A DNA stretch of 7,284 nt from an uncultured Bacteroidales bacterium (lineage in GTDB: Bacteria; Bacteroidota; Bacteroidia; Bacteroidales; UBA932), in NCBI GenBank assembly GCA_934678915.1, contig CAKUSF010000109.1, forward strand, positions 1 through 7,284. The letters are read 5' to 3'. The translations under genes were made by a program, and so were the position numbers. Shown here piece by piece: positions 1-5,530 of the stretch (within the stretch, counting starts at the first letter, position 1; each line of letters starts with the position of its first letter). Under the pieces are notes generated by a model. The model was not told the DNA's origin. It saw only the letters and a program-made list of their open reading frames with translations, and ran no database searches.

Positions 1-1436
1 CTGAACAGTTCGTCCACGTATTTGTCGATGTCCATTGTGGCGAAATCCTCTCCGAAATCCGGATAGTTTTCAGGTCTTGCCTTCTCCCTGTACAATTTAA
101 GCAGAGCCGCCGTCACTTCCTTGTCAAGCGGCGCGTAGTAGTCTTCGAACACGGCTTTAAGAGTCTCGAAGCCCGCAGCTTCCGCAGTCAGACTGTCAGC
201 TCCTGACTTCAAGCTTCTGTTCCTGCCTCCTAAGTAAGCGCTTGAGAGATTGACCAATTCCGTTCTGAAGATGGTCTCGCTCAGAAGTTTTACATCGAAA
301 TCCACCTGCTCGTTGGCCTTGATCCCAGCAGCGATGTCCGCGATTGCCGTTCCGTAAAGCTCTGTACGTTTCTTGTTCTTGTCAACCCATTTTTGGAAAC
401 GAGCCTCCTTGTCGTGCTCCTTCTCGATGATATTCAGGTCCTTGAAAGCCTTCTTTTCTCCAATCCATTTCTTCCAACCGTTGGCTGAGCTTGCATATTT
501 ATTGGCATATTTCAGCCTGATGGAAGGATCCTTCTCCATCCATTTCCACATAATGTCCTGACGGAGGGTTCTGGCCTCAATCGCGATGTCATTCAGGGCC
601 AGCATGTGATTCAGCTGCGCTTCGGTCTGGTACCTCTGGGTGCGGCCAGGATAGCCCATGATCATTGTGTAGTCACCCTCATTGATGCCTTTGAGGGAAA
701 TCTTCAGCGACTGCTTCGGCACGTAAGGGACATTGTCTTCTGAATATTCAGCTGGCTCGTTGTCCTTTCCGGCATATACCCTGAACATCGAGAAGTCGCC
801 CGTGTGGCGAGGCCACATCCAGTTGTCAGTCTCACCACCGAACTTTCCGATGGATGCCGGTGGGGCGCCCACGAAACGAATGTCTTTGAATATTTTATAG
901 ACGATGACGTAGTGCACGTTGTTATTATAGAAAGAGGTGACCTCGGCCTCGCAGTTAGGATTCTGCTCCTCAGCGGCCTTGACCAACGCCTCCTTTATTG
1001 CGTTCCTTTCCTCGTCTGATGCTGCGCCTTCGATCGCTTCCGTGACATCGCTCATGTTCACAAGGAATGTGACGGTGAGTCCCGGAGCCGGAATCTCTTC
1101 CTTGCTGTTCATCGCCCAGAATCCGTCCTCAAGGTAGTTGTGCTCATCGCTTGAGAGCTGCTGGATGCTGCTGTAGCCGCAGTGGTGGTTGGTTACTAGC
1201 AGTCCTTTATCCGAAATCATCTCTCCCGTGCAACCTCCACCGAAAATGACGATTGCATCCTTGAGCGAAGAATGGTTCACGCTGTAGATCTGGTCAGGAG
1301 TTAGCCTGCAACCAAGGTCTTTCATTGCATCTGCATTGAGTTTCTGGAGGAGTGGAAGCATCCACATTCCCTCGTCTGCCATCGCGCTGAATCCGACCAT
1401 AAAGGCAGCTGCGATGGATACAAAAAATTTCCTCAT
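1..1436 (-). CDS. S46-family dipeptidyl-peptidase (DPP7/DPP11 type), C-terminus beyond left edge
   Basis: This would be a secreted serine exopeptidase that removes dipeptides from the N-termini of oligopeptides in the periplasm, feeding peptide-using Bacteroidota. Read on the minus strand from the ATG at 1436, it starts with a clear signal peptide (MRKFF, a hydrophobic stretch, then SAMA at residues 17-20; likely cleavage before DEGMW). Family hallmarks follow: GGGCTGEMIS (66-75), TNHHCGYSSIQ (82-92) with the catalytic His (probably H85, next to Cys as in chymotrypsin folds), then GGETDNWMWPRHTGDFS (200-216), which carries the catalytic Asp, most likely D214. A helical region rich in Lys and Glu follows. 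Only 478 codons are present; the family is usually about 700-720 residues, so the nucleophilic Ser and the S1 residue separating DPP7 (Gly) from DPP11 (Arg) lie outside. The exact specificity therefore cannot be called. A strong promoter lies directly upstream. The reading frame is unbroken to the edge. Confidence 0.95.
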   Translation of the reverse strand, partial: MRKFFVSIAAAFMVGFSAMADEGMWMLPLLQKLNADAMKDLGCRLTPDQIYSVNHSSLKDAIVIFGGGCTGEMISDKGLLVTNHHCGYSSIQQLSSDEHNYLEDGFWAMNSKEEIPAPGLTVTFLVNMSDVTEAIEGAASDEERNAIKEALVKAAEEQNPNCEAEVTSFYNNNVHYVIVYKIFKDIRFVGAPPASIGKFGGETDNWMWPRHTGDFSMFRVYAGKDNEPAEYSEDNVPYVPKQSLKISLKGINEGDYTMIMGYPGRTQRYQTEAQLNHMLALNDIAIEARTLRQDIMWKWMEKDPSIRLKYANKYASSANGWKKWIGEKKAFKDLNIIEKEHDKEARFQKWVDKNKKRTELYGTAIADIAAGIKANEQVDFDVKLLSETIFRTELVNLSSAYLGGRNRSLKSGADSLTAEAAGFETLKAVFEDYYAPLDKEVTAALLKLYREKARPENYPDFGEDFATMDIDKYVDELF

Positions 1437-1451
1437 TGTATCACTTATTTT

Positions 1452-1498
1452 AAATTAGCCATTTCCTTCGGAAATATCCAACAAAATTAGCCATTTCC
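1452..1498. repeat. Pair of 15-bp direct repeats at the peptidase promoter
   Basis: The 15-mer AAATTAGCCATTTCC occurs identically at 1452-1466 and 1484-1498, 32 bp apart (about three helical turns). The copy at 1484-1498 overlaps the -7 element of the peptidase promoter and the other lies in its leader. This is either a local duplication or a paired binding site for a regulator; the sequence does not tell which. Confidence 0.6.
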
Positions 1499-1512
1499 CG
1501 TCTAAACTCAAA
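1482..1512 (-). promoter_or_regulatory. Bacteroidota-type promoter for the S46 peptidase
   Basis: On the minus strand a -33 element TTTG (1509-1512) and a -7 element TAATTTTG (1482-1489) are separated by 19 bp. This matches exactly the phylum consensus TTTG-N17-23-TAnnTTTG recognised by the primary sigma factor. Transcription would start near 1475, giving a leader of about 40 nt before the ATG at 1436. The leader contains a short hairpin (ATTTCC 1461-1466 paired with GGAAAT 1470-1475). Start-site position is inferred from the consensus. Confidence 0.75.
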
Positions 1513-1520
1513 TTTCTGAT

Positions 1521-1528
1521 TATATTTG
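1521..1528 (+). promoter_or_regulatory. Candidate -7 element driving rnhB
   Basis: TATATTTG matches the TAnnTTTG consensus exactly and points toward rnhB. There is no perfect TTTG at the proper distance; the nearest match is TTTC at 1494-1497 with a 23-bp gap, so support is modest. If used, transcription would begin near 1535, the rnhB leader would be about 125 nt long, and it would contain the whole 1560-1618 palindrome. It lies back-to-back with the peptidase promoter. Confidence 0.4.
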
Positions 1529-1559
1529 TTAATTTCCGGTGGTGTTGGAATGGGGTTGA

Positions 1560-1618
1560 CCATCGGTCGCTGAGCCTGTCGAAGTGACCGGCGCTTCGAC
1601 AGGCTCAGCGACCGATGG
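1560..1618. repeat. Perfect 25-bp inverted repeat, REP/REPIN-like palindrome
   Basis: Arms 1560-1584 and 1594-1618 are exact reverse complements around a 9-nt spacer (TGACCGGCG). The left unit is itself an imperfect palindrome (CGGTCGCT at 1564-1571 against AGTGACCG at 1583-1590), and the right unit also begins CGCT and ends AGCG. Two inverted palindromic units make the layout of a REPIN. The core TTCGACAGGCTCAG is a type of dispersed intergenic repeat I recall from many bacterial genomes. Here it lies between divergent genes, inside the likely rnhB leader, not between converging genes, so a simple terminator role is less likely. RNA from it would form a very stable hairpin. Confidence 0.85.
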
Positions 1619-1658
1619 AGTCAGATACAAGTTATTGTTCGCCGGTGAGATCTGATTA

Positions 1659-2294
1659 ATGAATATGTCGAAAGAAATACGTTTGCTGCCTTTTATGGAA
1701 GCAGGGCGCGTTGAGGCTGGCTGCGATGAGGCCGGAAGAGGGCCGCTTGCTGGGCCAGTTTATGCTGCGGCTGTCATTCTGCCACAGGATTTTCATCATC
1801 CGCTGCTGAATGATTCCAAGAAGATGAGCGAGAAATCAAGGGAAATGTTGAGACCTATAATAGAACGGGAAGCCATCGCGTGGGCTGTGGAGGCGGTGAG
1901 TCCTGCGGAAATTGATGAACTGAATATTCTTTGGGCTTCGGTCACGGGGATGCAACGCGCAGTAAGAAGGCTGTCACCAAAACCTGACTTCTTGCTGATA
2001 GACGGCAACCGTTTTCGACCTTTTGATGAATATGGTTTTGATTCCTATCGTACTGTGGTTCACGGTGATGCAACATATTCATCAATTGCGGCAGCATCGG
2101 TTTTGGCAAAGACATGGAGGGACGAGAAGATGCGTGAATTGGCTAAAGAGTTCCCAGAATATAGTTGGGACAGAAACATGGGTTATCCAACTAAAGAACA
2201 CATCGAAGCTATCAGAAAATTCGGACTGACCCCTTGGCACAGACGTTCGTTCCATCCTAAGGAACTGGAACCTACCCTATTCTCCGGACTTTAG
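1659..2294 (+). CDS. rnhB: Ribonuclease HII
   Basis: RNase HII cuts RNA in RNA/DNA hybrids, including single ribonucleotides misincorporated in DNA, in the cytoplasm. The 211 residues match the usual size. The four carboxylates expected of the family are visible: D23 and E24 in [14 protein letters not shown]115 in LLIDGNRF, and D137 in VHGDATYSS. The GRG motif (26-28) that contacts the 2'-hydroxyl of the ribonucleotide is intact, as is the conserved [14 protein letters not shown] helix (142-155) and the C-terminal MGYPTKEH...PWHRRSFHP stretch. The loop between D115 and D137 is four residues longer than in the E. coli enzyme. The ATG at 1659 is chosen; an in-frame ATG at 1665 is equally possible, and no Shine-Dalgarno sequence helps decide. 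The 3' end overlaps the convergent regulator gene by 18 bp. Confidence 0.97.
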   Translation: MNMSKEIRLLPFMEAGRVEAGCDEAGRGPLAGPVYAAAVILPQDFHHPLLNDSKKMSEKSREMLRPIIEREAIAWAVEAVSPAEIDELNILWASVTGMQRAVRRLSPKPDFLLIDGNRFRPFDEYGFDSYRTVVHGDATYSSIAAASVLAKTWRDEKMRELAKEFPEYSWDRNMGYPTKEHIEAIRKFGLTPWHRRSFHPKELEPTLFSGL

Positions 2295-2702
2295 CTTAAG
2301 CTCCTCTTCGTAACGGCAGATAAGTTTTCTGTTTATGCTGATGATTTCGTCCTTGTCTTTGATTTTCTCTGTAAGGCGTTCGATTTCCTCTCTGAGCATG
2401 GAAATCTCCTTGATGTAACCCTCCTCCAGAACCCTGAATTTTTTGTCGTAGTTTTCTTTGATGTCATTCAGCCCAACCGACAAAGAACTGATCGGTTCAA
2501 ATCCGTTCACAAGCTCTGCGACTGAGGTCCCTGTCTTCTCAGCGAATTTCTCCACATGTTCGTTCAGAATCCTTGTCTTTCCTTTCTCAAGCTTCCTGTA
2601 GGCATTAAGAGAGATTTCCAAACGACGCGCCATCTCAGTCTGTGAAAGACCGAGTTCATTCCTTTTCTTCTCAAGGTTGCTCTTTATCGTAGCGTCGTCC
2701 AT
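2277..2702 (-). CDS. Cro/C1-type HTH regulator with C-terminal coiled coil
   Basis: A 141-residue protein with an HTH_3 (Cro/C1, XRE) domain at about residues 6-65: the segment [20 protein letters not shown] shows the two-helix pattern, followed by KLEKGKTRI and [13 protein letters not shown]. Residues 78-138 are strongly charged with regular hydrophobic spacing ([18 protein letters not shown]), which suggests a long coiled coil for dimerisation. No ligand-binding or peptidase domain is present. It reads away from the small gene at 2922 across an AT-rich gap with repeats, the classic layout for an autoregulating repressor, though that is inference. Its last 18 bp overlap the end of rnhB on the other strand with no visible terminator between them. 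Target and signal are unknown. Small HTH-plus-coil proteins of this kind also occur in solitary chromosomal positions in Bacteroidales, so it need not be a phage or toxin-antitoxin relic. Confidence 0.85.
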   Translation of the reverse strand: MDDATIKSNLEKKRNELGLSQTEMARRLEISLNAYRKLEKGKTRILNEHVEKFAEKTGTSVAELVNGFEPISSLSVGLNDIKENYDKKFRVLEEGYIKEISMLREEIERLTEKIKDKDEIISINRKLICRYEEELKLKSGE

Positions 2703-2726
2703 TGATTCCGTGTTGGTGTTCTATAA

Positions 2727-2832
2727 TGATACCAGCTACAAAATTACCCAATAGAAGAATCTTTGTTTTGATACCATAAGTTGTAAAACACAACCATTGG
2801 TTATAAAAAACATATAGAAATGATAAAAAACA
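2727..2832. repeat. AT-rich intergenic region with short repeats, possible operators
   Basis: The 219-bp gap between the HTH gene and the small ORF (2703-2921) holds several short repeats. TGATACCA occurs at 2727-2734 and 2769-2776 (42 bp apart, four helical turns). ATAAAAAACA occurs at 2803-2812 and 2823-2832 (20 bp, about two turns). An imperfect palindrome with 8 of 11 pairs matching spans 2774-2800 (CCATAAGTTGT, 5-nt spacer, ACAACCATTGG). These are candidate binding sites for the adjacent regulator, but in AT-rich DNA such short repeats can arise by chance. Confidence 0.4.
2739..2746 (-). promoter_or_regulatory. Candidate -7 element for the HTH regulator
   Basis: On the minus strand TAATTTTG matches TAnnTTTG exactly and is identical to the -7 element of the S46 peptidase. 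It would start transcription near 2732, about 30 nt before the ATG at 2702. No TTTG is found at the expected -33 distance, so the promoter may be weak or activator-dependent. Confidence 0.45.
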
Positions 2833-2921
2833 GAAATTTTTCGGTATTTACCCCCTGTGTTTGACCACCGATTGTTGTTTTATCAGATGGAAGTTCTGTT
2901 CTTTGCGAAAACACGTTGTCT

Positions 2922-3128
2922 ATGGATTGTATGAAAAAAGAGTACGCTGCTTTCGAGCGAGCGATGGATGAAGAGAAGCTTTATCGAGAAGTTTCGGATT
3001 ATGTGGAAGTATGTGCGTTGATCGAGGCTGATCCGATCCGTTTGGATAGAATTCTCTATGAGGAACTGGGGTGGCATGGGCAAGATTTGGTGGATTACTA
3101 TTGCCGCTGCGAGAATATTCGTCAATAA
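2922..3128 (+). CDS. Small hypothetical protein, about 68 residues
   Basis: I do not recognise a named family. Read from the ATG at 2922, the product is 68 residues, acidic, and predicted to be almost wholly helical: EYAAFERAMDEEKLYREV, then VCALIEADPIRLDRILYEEL, then GWHGQDLVDYYCRCENIRQ. The middle pattern (ALIEADPIRLDRILYEELG) resembles the helix-turn-helix half of AraC-like domains, in which a short helix ends in a polar turn before a second helix, so a DNA-binding or small adaptor role is possible but not shown. There is no signal peptide or membrane segment. Alternative starts are TTG at 2916 and ATG at 2931. The ATG at 2931 overlaps the stop codon of a 15-codon upstream reading frame (2887-2934) as ATGA. 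It is divergent from the HTH regulator. The reading frame looks real because of its codon usage and protein-like composition, but at this length that is not conclusive. Confidence 0.6.
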   Translation: MDCMKKEYAAFERAMDEEKLYREVSDYVEVCALIEADPIRLDRILYEELGWHGQDLVDYYCRCENIRQ

Positions 3129-3143
3129 AGATTGGTAAATAGT

Positions 3144-3175
3144 GTTGTTATTGGGACTTTTTTTTATTAGATTTG
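3144..3175 (+). promoter_or_regulatory. Promoter for the EF-G paralogue
   Basis: A -7 element TAGATTTG (3168-3175) fits TAnnTTTG exactly. At 20 bp upstream lies GTTG (3144-3147), a three-of-four match to the -33 TTTG. Transcription would begin near 3181, leaving a leader of about 100 nt before the ATG at 3285. In B. thetaiotaomicron the orthologous gene is reported to be activated by a carbon-starvation regulator (Cur); I cannot identify its binding site here. Confidence 0.55.
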
Positions 3176-3206
3176 CCTTTCGGTGAATTTGTGTGGCAGG
3201 TCTAAG

Positions 3207-3224
3207 GATAAATCGATTTTTATC
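3207..3224 (+). other. Small AT-rich hairpin in the EF-G paralogue leader
   Basis: GATAAA (3207-3212) can pair with TTTATC (3219-3224) around a 6-nt loop, and AGGT (near 3199) with ACCT (near 3233) could extend the structure. The stem is AT-rich and weak. It resembles no riboswitch class that I recognise. It is noted because the leader is longer than typical for the phylum. Confidence 0.25.
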
Positions 3225-3284
3225 ACTGTGCTACCTATAATGCTTTTTTACCAACAAAGATTTCATAATTAATAACTTATAGTA

Positions 3285-5441
3285 ATGAAAGAATATTCTA
3301 CTAAAGACATCCGCAATGTGGTTCTGATTGGTAGCGCCAAGTCAGGTAAGACCACATTGTCTGAAGCCATGCTCTTTGAGGGCAAGGTGATCGCCAGAAG
3401 AGGCACGGTCGAGGACAAGAACACTGTTTCCGACAATGAGGAAATCGAGAAACTGAACCAGAGGTCAATCTTCGCGACTCCGCTTTACGCTGAGTTCATG
3501 AACACCAAATTCAATGTGATCGACGCTCCGGGTTCCGATGACTTCATCGGAGGCGCTGTGTCAGCCTTCAAGGTCTGCGAGAACGGTATTCTTGTCATCA
3601 ATGCACAACAGGGTGTCGAGGTGGGCACAGACATCTTCGCGCGTTACGCTGAGCAGTACAAATTGCCTCTCATTGTGGCTGTCAATCAGCTTGATTCAGA
3701 GAAAGCTGACTGGGAAAAGACCCTTTCCGAGATGAAGGAGACTTTCGGACACAAGCCTATCGTGGTTCAATTCCCGGTTAATCCTGGTACTTCTTTCGAT
3801 GGCTTTATTGACGTGCTTAAGATGAAGTATTATCATTTCAAGGACGACAACGGTACCCGTGAGGATCTTGAAATCCCGGCAAACCTTATGGACGAAGCTG
3901 AGACTCTCCGTCAGGAGCTCATCGAGAAAGCTGCTGAGTTTGACGACACTCTCATGGAGAGATTCTTCGAGAACGGCTCGCTTACCGAAGACGAGATTCG
4001 TGAAGGTCTTGGCAAGGGAATCCGCCAAGGCGGTGTGCTCCCTATTTTCTGCCTCTCTGCCAAGAAGGACATCGGTGTGAAGAGACTCATGGAGTTCACA
4101 ATCAAGACTGCCATCTCTCCAACCGAGACAAAGTCTGCCACGAAAGATGGAAATTTGGTTGAGTGCAACGTTGCCGGACCTACTTCCATATTCATTTACA
4201 AGACAGATGTTGAGCCGCATCTCGGTGAAGTTTCCTATTTCAAGGTCATGTCCGGTCATCTGACAGAAGGTATGGATCTTGAGAACCCAGAGACTGGGGA
4301 CAAGGAAAGGCTTTCAGCAATCTATGCTGTAGCTGGTGCCAAGAAGGAGAAGGTTACTGGTTTGCAGGCAGGAGACATTGGCTGTACTGTAAAACTCCGT
4401 GCCGGAAAGACCAATGTTACCCTTTCTCAGATTGGTTCTGGCATTGCTTACGAGCACATCGTGTTCCCTGCTTCCAAGTATCGCTGCGCAATCAAGGCTG
4501 AGTCTCAGAACGATGAGACCAAGCTTGGGGAAGCCCTTTCAAAGATTTCCGCTCAGGATCCTACAATCATCGTTGAATATTCTAAAGAGCTTAAGCAGAC
4601 CATCCTCAGTGGACAGGGCGAGCAGCACATCAATGTCTGCAAGTGGCGTCTGGAGAACGAGTTCGGTGTGAAGGTTGTTCTGTTTGCTCCGAAGATTCCT
4701 TATCGCGAGACCATCACAAAGATAGCCACTGCCACTTATCGTCACAAGAAGCAGAGTGGTGGTGCCGGACAGTTTGGTGAGGTTTCCATCCTCATCTGCC
4801 CTATCGTTGAAGGCGTTCCGTTCACGAACAAGTTCAAAATTGACGGAAAGGAAGTTGTTCTCAATGTTAAGGCTAAAGAGGAGTTTGACCTCGAATGGGG
4901 TGGAAGACTTGAATTTTACAACTGCGTTGTCGGTGGTGCAATAGATGCGCGTTTCATGCCGGCCATCCTCAAGGGTCTCAACGACAAGATGACAGAGGGA
5001 CCTCTTACTGGATCATACGCCCGCGACATCAGAGTCTTTGTTTATGACGGTAAGATGCACCCGGTTGATTCCAATGAAATCTCATTCATCCTCGCTGCGC
5101 GTAATGCTTTCAAGGAGGCTTTCCGCAACGCTGGACCGAAGATCATGGAACCAATCTACAACGTGGAAATCTTGACCCCTGCCGATTACATGGGAGCTTG
5201 CATGTCTGACCTTCAGAACAAGAGAGCCCTCATCGAAGGTATGAGTTCAGACAAGGGATTCTCGGTTCTCAAGGCACGTGTTCCGCTCGCTGAGCTTTAC
5301 CGTTACTCTACAACCTTGAGTTCTCTGACTTCAGGAGCTGCGACATTTACCATGACCTTCGCTGATTATCAGCCTGTTCCTGCGGATGTTCAGACCAAGC
5401 TTCTTGCTGAGTATGCTGCTCAGGAAAAGGAAGAGGAGTAA
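3285..5441 (+). CDS. fusA2: EF-G paralogue EF-G2, probably GTPase-deficient translation factor
   Basis: The 718-residue protein has the full EF-G domain order: G domain (about 8-275), domain II (about 295-390), domain III (about 398-475), domain IV (about 480-605) and domain V (about 615-700). The P-loop GSAKSGKT (16-23) and NQLD (134-137, G4) are present. However switch II reads DAPGSDDF (80-87), where true EF-G has DTPGHVDF, so the catalytic His is Ser84. Switch I reads NQRSIFAT (58-65) in place of ERGITI, so the invariant Mg-binding Thr is Phe63. Domain IV keeps its working tips, HKKQSGGAGQFGEV (487-500) and MHPVDSNEISF (591-601) with the conserved tip His592, so tRNA translocation should be retained. 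This matches EF-G2 of B. thetaiotaomicron, reported to lack GTPase activity and to sustain translation in carbon starvation. It lacks the tetracycline-protection signature of TetQ-type proteins. Own promoter upstream, hairpin downstream. The standard fusA should be elsewhere in the genome. Confidence 0.9.
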   Translation: MKEYSTKDIRNVVLIGSAKSGKTTLSEAMLFEGKVIARRGTVEDKNTVSDNEEIEKLNQRSIFATPLYAEFMNTKFNVIDAPGSDDFIGGAVSAFKVCENGILVINAQQGVEVGTDIFARYAEQYKLPLIVAVNQLDSEKADWEKTLSEMKETFGHKPIVVQFPVNPGTSFDGFIDVLKMKYYHFKDDNGTREDLEIPANLMDEAETLRQELIEKAAEFDDTLMERFFENGSLTEDEIREGLGKGIRQGGVLPIFCLSAKKDIGVKRLMEFTIKTAISPTETKSATKDGNLVECNVAGPTSIFIYKTDVEPHLGEVSYFKVMSGHLTEGMDLENPETGDKERLSAIYAVAGAKKEKVTGLQAGDIGCTVKLRAGKTNVTLSQIGSGIAYEHIVFPASKYRCAIKAESQNDETKLGEALSKISAQDPTIIVEYSKELKQTILSGQGEQHINVCKWRLENEFGVKVVLFAPKIPYRETITKIATATYRHKKQSGGAGQFGEVSILICPIVEGVPFTNKFKIDGKEVVLNVKAKEEFDLEWGGRLEFYNCVVGGAIDARFMPAILKGLNDKMTEGPLTGSYARDIRVFVYDGKMHPVDSNEISFILAARNAFKEAFRNAGPKIMEPIYNVEILTPADYMGACMSDLQNKRALIEGMSSDKGFSVLKARVPLAELYRYSTTLSSLTSGAATFTMTFADYQPVPADVQTKLLAEYAAQEKEEE

Positions 5442-5478
5442 TACCCCAGACCTTTATGGTCAATATTCAAGAATAGTC

Positions 5479-5520
5479 AGTCCTCCTTTCCGGTATCATT
5501 GCCGGGAGGAGGACTATTTA
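5479..5520 (+). terminator. Stem-loop after the EF-G paralogue, probable terminator
   Basis: AGTCCTCCT (5479-5487) pairs perfectly with AGGAGGACT (5507-5515). An inner CCGG (5490-5493) pairs with CCGG (5502-5505) around an 8-nt loop. An A/T-rich run (ATTTATTGTATATTT) follows instead of a pure T tract. It lies 37 nt after the stop codon and ends 15 nt before the next ATG. It probably ends or attenuates transcription from the EF-G paralogue; some read-through into the lipoprotein gene is possible, as no clear promoter lies between. Confidence 0.6.
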
Positions 5521-5530
5521 TTGTATATTT

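Noticed and set aside
373..1137. Three plus-strand frames of 62-71 codons
   Set aside because: All lie antisense to the S46 peptidase, whose motifs (TNHHCGY, DNWMWPRHTGDF) are certain. No independent support.
2277..3128. HTH gene plus small ORF as a toxin-antitoxin pair
   Set aside because: The genes are divergent, not in one operon, and the small protein has no toxin motif (no RelE, HigB or HipA features). A regulatory pair is possible but a toxin-antitoxin call is unsupported.
3123..3165. CAATAA/TTATTG pairing followed by a run of eight T after the small ORF
   Set aside because: The six-pair stem is AU-only apart from one pair and has a 19-nt loop, and the T run is not adjacent to it. It also overlaps the promoter for the EF-G paralogue. 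Too weak to call a terminator.
3696..4259. Open frame of 187 codons on the minus strand
   Set aside because: Antisense to the G domain of the EF-G paralogue with no recognisable motif; explained by codon bias of the real gene.
3285..5441. Tetracycline-resistance ribosomal protection protein (TetQ-like)
   Set aside because: These are also EF-G-like, but they retain a working GTPase centre and have a characteristic domain IV tip. Here the switch-II His is lost and the domain IV loops read as EF-G2.
5501..5515. GGGAGGAGGA as a Shine-Dalgarno sequence for the lipoprotein
   Set aside because: It lies about 18 nt or more from the ATG, is sequestered in the hairpin stem, and this phylum makes little use of Shine-Dalgarno pairing.
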